This document shows, one piece after another, positions 52,754 through 64,000 of a stretch of DNA of 64,000 nucleotides. The translations under genes and the position numbers were made by a program. Every line of letters begins with the position of its first letter. Position 1 is the stretch's first letter. Below the pieces are notes generated by a model. It saw only the letters and a program-made list of their open reading frames with translations, was not told the DNA's origin and made no database searches. The DNA is from Burkholderiales bacterium (GTDB taxonomy: Bacteria > Pseudomonadota > Gammaproteobacteria > Burkholderiales > Burkholderiaceae_D), in contig JACOUL010000010.1 in assembly GCA_016177875.1 (NCBI GenBank), positions 53,102 through 117,101 of the forward strand, written 5' to 3'.

Positions 52754-53887
52754 TCACTTTCTAAACGGCGAGTGATCGTTCAACTCGTCCATGTAGGCAG
52801 CTACTCCCCCGGCTTCGCGCTGCAGGAAGCGCTCGATCGCGTCGGCAAAGGCCGGATGAGCAAGCCAATGCGCCGACCAGGTCGGATGCGGTAAGAAGCC
52901 GCGCGCCATCTTGTGCTCGCCCTGCGCGCCGCCCTCGAAGTTTTGTATGCCGTGCCGAATACAGAATTCCAACGGCTGATAATACGCCGTTTCAAAATGC
53001 AGAAAGGGAATTTCGCGAGCCGCTCCCCAGTAGCGGCCGTAAAGCGTATGTTCATCGTGAATGAGCAGCGAAGAAGCGATCGCTTTGCCGCTGCCCTCGG
53101 CAATCACGAGCAAGATATTCTGCGGCATGCTTGCGCCGATGCGCTGGAAAAATTCCAGGTTCAGATATGGCGTTGAATGATGTGCGGCGTAAGTATCGGC
53201 GTAGCAGCGGTAGAAAAACCGCCAGTCGCAAGCAGTGGCTTCTGCTCCGGGTACATGCCGAAAGCGGATGCCGCTTTCTTTGACTTTGCGCCGCTCGGCG
53301 CGGATATTCTTGCTTTTCTTTTGCGCGAGTGTCGCTAAAAAATCGGCGAAGTCGCGATAGCCCGCATTTTTCCAGTGAAATTGCACGCCGGTGCGCAGTA
53401 TGAAGCCCGCTTCGCTAAGTTGTTTCGCTTGATCCTCGGGAGGGAACAAGATGTGGGTCGATGACAAGCCGTTCTGCTGCTGGAGCATGCACAATGCGTC
53501 GATGAGCGCCGTACGCGACGCGGCGTCCCGCGCCATCAAGCGGTTACCGGCAACCGGCGTAAAAGGAATGGCCGATAGCAGCTTCGGGTAATAGGCTATG
53601 CCGTTGCGGCGATACGCATCGGCCCATGCCCAATCGAATACATATTCGCCGTAAGAATGGTCCTTGGCATACAGGGGCAGAGCAGCGGCTAGTTTTTCGT
53701 CAGCCCATAAGGTGAGATACTGCGGATGCCAGCCGGAGGCAGGACCGGCGCAGCCGGTATCGTGCAAGGTATGCAGAAAGGCGTAGGAGAGAAACGGGTT
53801 GGCTTGGGTTTGCATGCCGACCAGTTCGTCCCAAGCCGGCTGACCGATTTCCACCAGAGAAGAAATAATTCGCGTGCGATAATTCAC
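52754..53887 (-). CDS. GNAT-superfamily peptidoglycan-bridge-type acyltransferase (COG3146)
   Basis: A 377-residue protein of the peptidogalycan-biosynthesis/COG3146 family, with two GNAT-like folds. Typical segments: NPFLSYAFLHTLHDTGCAG, AYYPKLLSAIPFTPVAGNRL, SSTHILFPPEDQ, FHWKNAGYRDFADFLATLAQ, YRRNGIAYY and FEGGAQGEHKMARGFLP. Substrate unknown. The start is a GTG (no ATG fits). It is separate from the kinase gene by 75 bp. Confidence 0.88.
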   Translation of the reverse strand: MNYRTRIISSLVEIGQPAWDELVGMQTQANPFLSYAFLHTLHDTGCAGPASGWHPQYLTLWADEKLAAALPLYAKDHSYGEYVFDWAWADAYRRNGIAYYPKLLSAIPFTPVAGNRLMARDAASRTALIDALCMLQQQNGLSSTHILFPPEDQAKQLSEAGFILRTGVQFHWKNAGYRDFADFLATLAQKKSKNIRAERRKVKESGIRFRHVPGAEATACDWRFFYRCYADTYAAHHSTPYLNLEFFQRIGASMPQNILLVIAEGSGKAIASSLLIHDEHTLYGRYWGAAREIPFLHFETAYYQPLEFCIRHGIQNFEGGAQGEHKMARGFLPHPTWSAHWLAHPAFADAIERFLQREAGGVAAYMDELNDHSPFRK

Positions 53888-53929
53888 AATAATTCGTAAC
53901 AGGCTTTCGTTTTATCCTCACCGTGTTCC

Positions 53930-55938
<2,009 letters not shown>

Positions 55939-55956
55939 TTTTTCCGGACATCGAAG

Positions 55957-55980
55957 GGGCGCTCTAGGGCGCCTTTTTTT
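55957..55980 (+). terminator. Rho-independent terminator after glnB
   Basis: GGCGC-TCTAGG-GCGCC stem followed by TTTTTTTTT. It overlaps the end of the converging smr gene. Confidence 0.8.
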
Positions 55981-56617
55981 ACGCCTGCGCCTTCAAGAGC
56001 ACGATTAGCGCGCCCGCGCCGCCGTCCACCGCTCGCGCTTGGCAAAAGGCGATGACTTCGTTTTTTTGCACCAGCCAATTACGGACCTTGTTCTTGAGCA
56101 CCGGCTCTTTTTTGAACGAGCCCAGGCCTTTTCCGTGAATAACCCGCACACAGCGCAAGCCGCGTTTTCCGGCATCGCGCAAAAAATCGGCTAAGGCTTC
56201 CCGCGCTTCATCGGTGCGCTTGCCGTGTAAATCCAGCTGGTCTTGTATCACCCAATGACCGCGTCGAAGTTTGCGCAATACGTCCGGTCCTATGCCGGGT
56301 CGAGCGAAGCTCAATGCAGCATCGCTGTCGAGCAGGGTTTCGACAGTGAATTCGTCCGATAGGGATTCCTGCAGCGCCGCTTGCTCGTCGGCCATGCGTT
56401 GACGCGCAAGCGGTTTAGGCGGAGGAGGGTGCGAAACAACTTTGCCGCTTTCACGGAGTTGCTTAACGTCGCCGATACTGCGCCGGAAAAGCTCGGCTTC
56501 AGCGCGCGCTTCCTTTTCGCGTTGCAGCTGCTCGGCTTCCGCTTTGCGGCGCTGCTCGCCTTTTTCTTTTAGCTCTTTGCCGAGCCGCTTGAGCTCGGCA
56601 AAATCCTTGATGGCCAT
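55979..56617 (-). CDS. smrA: Smr-domain endonuclease-like protein
   Basis: A 212-residue protein. A long charged N-terminal helix (about 1-50) precedes the Smr domain (about 128-211): IQDQLDLHGKRTDEAREAL, RCVRVIHGKGLGSF and ALIVLLKAQA. The LDLHG and HGKG motifs are those of Smr nucleases, MutS2 relatives that cut branched DNA or mRNA. Its ATG sits 3 bp from the 272-bp repeated element. The exact paralogue (SmrA, SmrB or YdaL) is not determined. Confidence 0.88.
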   Translation of the reverse strand: MAIKDFAELKRLGKELKEKGEQRRKAEAEQLQREKEARAEAELFRRSIGDVKQLRESGKVVSHPPPPKPLARQRMADEQAALQESLSDEFTVETLLDSDAALSFARPGIGPDVLRKLRRGHWVIQDQLDLHGKRTDEAREALADFLRDAGKRGLRCVRVIHGKGLGSFKKEPVLKNKVRNWLVQKNEVIAFCQARAVDGGAGALIVLLKAQA

Positions 56618-56620
56618 GAT

Positions 56621-56892
56621 TAGAACTCATTTCATCAATAAAAGGGCTCGCGAAGATGGGCTGGACGGATGCAGTGCAAGGCGCGACGCGACGCAAAGGG
56701 TGGTTCCCTTTGCTAGTGGCGCAACGCCGCAATGCGCCGTCCAGCCCATCTTCCCGGAGGGTTCGCACCAGAATCGACGCTGGACAGCGTTGCGCTCTTT
56801 GCGAATATGCATGGCTATTCGACGCGTCGCGCGCCTTGCCAGCCCCGATTCTGATGCGAACGCGAACCCTTTTATTGATGAAATGAGTTCTA
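56621..56892. repeat. 272-bp non-coding element with 32-bp terminal inverted repeats
   Basis: TAGAACTCATTTCATCAATA continuing to AAAGGGCTCGCG (56621-56652) is the reverse complement of 56861-56892 with one mismatch. Nested inverted pairs lie inside: GAAGATGGGCTGGACG with CGTCCAGCCCATCTTC (56738-56753), and CGCACCAGAATCG with CGATTCTGATGCG (one mismatch). No open frame looks like a transposase, and no clear target duplication is seen. It separates trxB from smr and removes any simple short spacer, like a MITE. Confidence 0.8.
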
Positions 56893-56914
56893 TCTCCATG
56901 GCGAACGCGCTCGT

Positions 56915-57880
<966 letters not shown>

Positions 57881-58044
57881 TCAGACAAAGTTGCGCGCGT
57901 AGGCAATCAAAAGTTGACAATAATTCTGCGAAAAGAGCCGCAATGCAAAATTTCAACAGCCAGCCATATTATTCAGTTTTGCAGACTGAAAACTAGGTAA
58001 GATTATAGTCGCAAAGAAGCAAGACCGTTCCAAATAAGCCAGTT

Positions 58045-60384
58045 ATGACCCGAACAAGCCAAGCCTATACCCGTAATACCAACCCGGTTGAGGAGCCGCC
58101 GTTACCCGGCCCTTTGGTACGTTTATTGTCCGAAGCGCGCTGGATCGGGCTCGCGGTATTGGCGGTATTCCTGGTGATGATTTTCCTGTCGTACTCCAAA
58201 ATCGATCCCGGTTGGTCACATGCCAATGCCGTGCCCAAGCTGCACAACTGGGGCGGCCGCATCGGCGCCTGGACCGCGGATTTACTCTTATTCGTTTTCG
58301 GCTTGTCGGCTTGGTGGTGGTGCGTGCTGTTGATGCGTTCGGTATGGCTGGGCTATCGGCGCCTGTCGCATAAGTTTCTGTTCAAGAAAGAGCCGGAGCA
58401 AGTCCATAAACACGAGCGCTGGATACGCGGCGCCGGATTTGTGTTGCTCGTGATCGGCAGCGTCGGCCTGGAATTTTTGCGTATGTATTCGCTGAAGGCG
58501 CAGTTGCCGCGCGCTCCCGGTGGGGTGTTGGGCGAATTGATCGGCGCCGCAGCCAATAGTGCTTTTGGTTTTACCGGTGCGACCTTGCTGCTGCTTATGC
58601 TGTTTGGCGTAGGTTTCAGTTTGTACTTTCACGTGTCCTGGCTGGCGGTTGCCGAAAAAGTCGGCGGAGCGATCGAAGCTGCGGTGCTGGGCATTCGCAA
58701 TTCGATTGCGACGCATGAAGACCGTAAGCTCGGTCAGGAGGCGGCAGTCAAACGCGAAGAAGTCGTGGTGCAAGAGCGGGCGAAGATCGAGCAAGCGCAT
58801 CCGCATCCGATCCGCATCGAGCCGCAGGTGGTGGTGGTGCAGAAGTCGGAGCGCGTGGAAAAGGAAAGACAGGTATCGCTCTTCACAGATCTGCCGGATA
58901 CCAATTTGCCGCCTTTGTCATTGCTGGACGAAGCGCCTCCCGCACAGGAAACCGTGCCGATCGAGACGCTCGAATTTACGAGCCGCTTGATCGAGAAGAA
59001 ACTTTCCGATTTTGGTGTCGAAGCCAAGGTGGTCGCGGCTTATCCGGGGCCGGTGATTACGCGCTATGAGATTGAGCCGGCGACCGGTGTCAAGGGCAGC
59101 CAGATCGTCAATTTGGCGCGTGACTTGGCGCGCTCCTTGTCGCTGACTTCGATTCGCGTGGTCGAGACCATTCCCGGCAAGAATTACATGGGCTTGGAGC
59201 TGCCCAACCCGAAGCGGCAGATCGTGCGTTTGACAGAGATCCTCAGTTCTAAGATTTATAACGACAGCGCGTCCAGCTTGACCATCGCCCTTGGTAAGGA
59301 CATCGCCGGCCATCCGGTCATCGCCGATCTGGCCAAGATGCCGCACTTGCTGGTCGCAGGTACCACCGGCTCGGGTAAATCGGTGGGCATCAATGCCACC
59401 ATTCTGTCGCTTTTGTATAAGTCCGATCCCAACCAGGTACGTTTGATTCTGATCGATCCAAAGATGCTGGAAATGTCGGTGTACGAAGGCATTCCGCATT
59501 TGCTGGCGCCGGTGGTGACCGATATGCGTCAGGCGGGCCATGCGTTAAATTGGGCGGTGGCGGAAATGGAACGCCGCTACAAGCTGATGAGCAAACTGGG
59601 CGTGCGCAATTTGGCCGGCTACAACAGCAAGATCGTCGAAGCGGAAAAGAAAGAAGAGAAAATTCCCAATCCATTTAGCCTCACGCCGGATGCGCCCGAA
59701 CCGCTGGAAAAGCTGCCCACCATCGTCATCATCATCGACGAGTTGGCCGACTTGATGATGGTGGTCGGTAAGAAAGTGGAAGAGTTGATCGCGCGTATCG
59801 CGCAAAAAGCGCGCGCGGCCGGCATTCATTTGATCCTGGCGACGCAGCGGCCGTCGGTCGATGTCATCACCGGTTTGATCAAAGCGAACATCCCGACCCG
59901 TATCGCCTTTCAAGTCAGCAGCAAAGTCGACTCGCGCACGATCCTGGATCAGATGGGCGCTGAGGCTTTGCTCGGCATGGGCGATATGCTCTATATGCCG
60001 CCGGGGACCGGCTTGCCGATACGCGTGCATGGCGCCTTCGTGTCCGACGACGAAGTGCACCGTGTGGTCGAACACCTCAAATCCCAAGGGGAACCGAATT
60101 ACATCGAAGGCATCCTAGAAGGTGGCGTTGCCGAGGACGGTGGAGAAGGCGCGCTGATCGGTGAAGGCGGTGGTGGCGGCGAGGCCGATGCCTTGTATGA
60201 CCAGGCGGTGGCGATCGTGTTGAAGAATCGCCGGGCGTCGATCTCCTTAGTTCAACGCCATCTGCGCATCGGTTACAATCGCGCCGCGCGCTTGATCGAA
60301 CAAATGGAACAGAGCGGATTGGTGTCTTCCATGCAATCCAATGGCAATCGCGAAATTCTTGTGCCGGCCGGAAATACAGAATAG
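58045..60384 (+). CDS. ftsK: DNA translocase FtsK
   Basis: A 779-residue septal translocase that pumps chromosome dimers through the closing septum and activates XerCD. Four membrane helices lie in the first 200 residues. A short linker (about 220-310; charged) leads to the motor: Walker [10 protein letters not shown] at about 438-446, Walker [17 protein letters not shown], and the C-terminal gamma winged helix [21 protein letters not shown]. The linker is shorter than in E. coli FtsK (1329 residues), as usual in betaproteobacteria. Confidence 0.95.
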   Translation: MTRTSQAYTRNTNPVEEPPLPGPLVRLLSEARWIGLAVLAVFLVMIFLSYSKIDPGWSHANAVPKLHNWGGRIGAWTADLLLFVFGLSAWWWCVLLMRSVWLGYRRLSHKFLFKKEPEQVHKHERWIRGAGFVLLVIGSVGLEFLRMYSLKAQLPRAPGGVLGELIGAAANSAFGFTGATLLLLMLFGVGFSLYFHVSWLAVAEKVGGAIEAAVLGIRNSIATHEDRKLGQEAAVKREEVVVQERAKIEQAHPHPIRIEPQVVVVQKSERVEKERQVSLFTDLPDTNLPPLSLLDEAPPAQETVPIETLEFTSRLIEKKLSDFGVEAKVVAAYPGPVITRYEIEPATGVKGSQIVNLARDLARSLSLTSIRVVETIPGKNYMGLELPNPKRQIVRLTEILSSKIYNDSASSLTIALGKDIAGHPVIADLAKMPHLLVAGTTGSGKSVGINATILSLLYKSDPNQVRLILIDPKMLEMSVYEGIPHLLAPVVTDMRQAGHALNWAVAEMERRYKLMSKLGVRNLAGYNSKIVEAEKKEEKIPNPFSLTPDAPEPLEKLPTIVIIIDELADLMMVVGKKVEELIARIAQKARAAGIHLILATQRPSVDVITGLIKANIPTRIAFQVSSKVDSRTILDQMGAEALLGMGDMLYMPPGTGLPIRVHGAFVSDDEVHRVVEHLKSQGEPNYIEGILEGGVAEDGGEGALIGEGGGGGEADALYDQAVAIVLKNRRASISLVQRHLRIGYNRAARLIEQMEQSGLVSSMQSNGNREILVPAGNTE

Positions 60385-60395
60385 GAAAGCATTAC

Positions 60396-61037
60396 GTGAT
60401 TGATTTGAAAATTTTTGCGCCTTCGGTTTTTTTGAGCGCCGCTTTAGCATTTCCTTCCTTGGCGTTCGCTTCTGCGCTTGACCAGTTCAAGGCATTTGTC
60501 GCCAGCGCCAAGTCAGCGCAAGGCACGTTCGCCCAACGCATCGTCAAATCCGATGGACAGCATCGTGCCAAGGTTTCCGATGAAGCGACCGGCACCTTCG
60601 TCTTCGCGCGCCCGGGTAAATTCATTTGGACTTACCAAAAACCGTATGAACAAGTTTTGCAAGCAGACGGCGAAAAGCTCTACATCTACGACAAAGACCT
60701 AAACCAGGTCACCGTCAAGAAACTCGGCAGCGCACTCGGGTCCTCTCCCGCAGCAATTCTTTTCGGCAGTAATGACCTGGAACAGAACTTCACGCTGAAA
60801 GAAGCGGGAAGCAAGCAAGGCTTGGAGTGGCTGGAAGCGACGCCCAAGGCCAAGGACACGACATTCGAGCGTATCGGCATCGGCCTTCGCAATGGCGTGC
60901 CGGAAGCAATGGAATTACGCGACTCGTTCGGCCAAGTTTCGCTGCTGACTTTCGGCAAATTCGAAAAAAATCCTACGCTCAAATCCGAGCAATTCAAATT
61001 CGTTGTGCCTAAAGGCGCCGACGTTTTCCAGCAATAG
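60396..61037 (+). CDS. lolA: Outer-membrane lipoprotein carrier protein LolA
   Basis: A 213-residue periplasmic chaperone that ferries lipoproteins from LolCDE to LolB. The signal peptide is cut after LAFA (about residue 25). LolA motifs: [54 protein letters not shown]. The start is GTG. It lies 11 nt after ftsK and 0 nt before rarA, a typical proteobacterial order. Confidence 0.93.
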   Translation: MIDLKIFAPSVFLSAALAFPSLAFASALDQFKAFVASAKSAQGTFAQRIVKSDGQHRAKVSDEATGTFVFARPGKFIWTYQKPYEQVLQADGEKLYIYDKDLNQVTVKKLGSALGSSPAAILFGSNDLEQNFTLKEAGSKQGLEWLEATPKAKDTTFERIGIGLRNGVPEAMELRDSFGQVSLLTFGKFEKNPTLKSEQFKFVVPKGADVFQQ

Positions 61038-63673
<2,636 letters not shown>

Positions 63674-63703
63674 TGCGCGGTATCCGGCACACATATACTC
63701 TGC

Positions 63704-63709
63704 TATAAT
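63704..63709 (+). promoter_or_regulatory. -10 element of the tRNA-Ser promoter
   Basis: TATAAT lies 42 bp before the tRNA. No clear -35 box is seen. Confidence 0.55.
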
Positions 63710-63750
63710 CGCACGCTTTCCGCCGGACTCTGGTGGAGTCGACCGAACCA

Positions 63751-63841
<91 letters not shown>

Positions 63842-63852
63842 AAATAGAAGCC

Positions 63853-63968
63853 CCGCTTATCAGGCTGTGTAAAAAGTCTGAGAATTGGCTGATGATGAAA
63901 CGCCCCGCGCAAGTGGGGCGTTTTGTTTTGAGGCGGCAGTTAAAAAATGCTCTCAGGCCTGCAGCACC
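63853..63968 (-). repeat. Dispersed repeat, copy 2 (inverted), with terminator hairpin
   Basis: This is the reverse complement of 14252-14368, about 80 percent identical by eye. It contains the stem AAACGCCCC-ACTTGCGC-GGGGCGTTT and the conserved flank CATCAGCCAATTCTCAGACT continuing to TTTTACACAGCCTG. On the plus strand the hairpin followed by TTTTG could terminate the tRNA transcript; on the minus strand it follows the small ORF end. Confidence 0.65.
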
Positions 63969-64000
63969 TGTCTCATCCAGCCGCTTCCTTTCATGTTGAG
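63953..64000 (-). CDS. C-terminal end of a small protein (truncated by window edge)
   Basis: On the minus strand, 15 codons enter from the edge and end in TGA: ...NMKGSGWMRQVLQA. The last residues resemble the end of the small membrane protein at 14130-14267 (DMMQALRA), and both are followed by the same hairpin repeat. Only the tail is visible, so this is tentative. Confidence 0.3.
   Translation of the reverse strand, partial: LNMKGSGWMRQVLQA

Noticed and set aside
56499..56899. Short ORFs inside the 272-bp element
   Set aside because: They arise from palindromic GC-rich sequence, lack ribosome sites and show no transposase motif.

Overview
The window reads as a chromosomal segment of a betaproteobacterium, most likely Burkholderiales and close to Oxalobacteraceae (Herminiimonas/Janthinobacterium/Herbaspirillum type). 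The basis is gene content and order: argH beside an AlgZ/AlgR-type pair and hemC-hemD-hemX-hemY, EarP with an Arg32-type EF-P, nadE-glnB, ftsK-lolA-rarA-serS, moderate GC, and no phage or conjugation genes. No computation was run; identities are family-level judgements from the sequence. Layout: (1) 1-4542, accessory: a truncated amino-acid binding protein, then a minus-strand operon of an aldehyde-deformylating-oxygenase-like diiron protein, a DUF318/ArsP-type permease, an ArsD-like CC-motif thioredoxin-fold protein and a thioester-reductase-type dehydrogenase, plus a small ribbon-helix-helix protein. (2) 4625-12715: a complex-I/hydrogenase-4-like membrane complex led by a spermidine-synthase-like gene; its large subunit lacks the [NiFe] cysteines, so it is an energy-converting-hydrogenase-related (Ehr) complex. 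(3) 13138-15082: ferredoxin-NADP reductase, a small membrane ORF and an OmpA-type protein. (4) 15367-19805: a curli-like secretion locus with two 31-residue-repeat secreted proteins bracketing a CsgG-like lipoprotein channel, two small secreted proteins and a DUF2807 protein. This is the best candidate for an undescribed system. (5) 19862-25709: earP-efp, an M48 peptidase with a DUF898 membrane protein, a bactofilin and purU. (6) 25902-29117: a frameshifted ECF sigma factor, an anti-sigma factor and a subtilisin-like protease; the periplasmic part of the anti-sigma resembles the propeptide-like region of the protease. (7) 29121-64000: mostly core genes (mog, darP, pmbA, livKHMGF, argH, algZ/algR-like, ppc, hemCDXY, ppa, a HDOD protein converging on a Ser/Thr kinase, nadE, glnB, smr, trxB, ftsK, lolA, rarA, serS, tRNA-Ser). 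Three non-coding structures stand out: a 163-bp imperfect palindrome at 51467-51629, a 272-bp element with 32-bp inverted ends at 56621-56892, and a dispersed repeat of about 116 bp carrying a terminator hairpin (14252-14368 and, inverted, 63853-63968). How genes work together: the curli-like locus probably exports its repeat proteins through the CsgG-like pore. The Ehr complex probably couples an unknown redox reaction to ion movement. The sigma/anti-sigma/protease trio looks like an envelope-responsive circuit. The diiron/permease/reductase operon suggests synthesis or detoxification plus efflux of a small, possibly metalloid-containing, compound.
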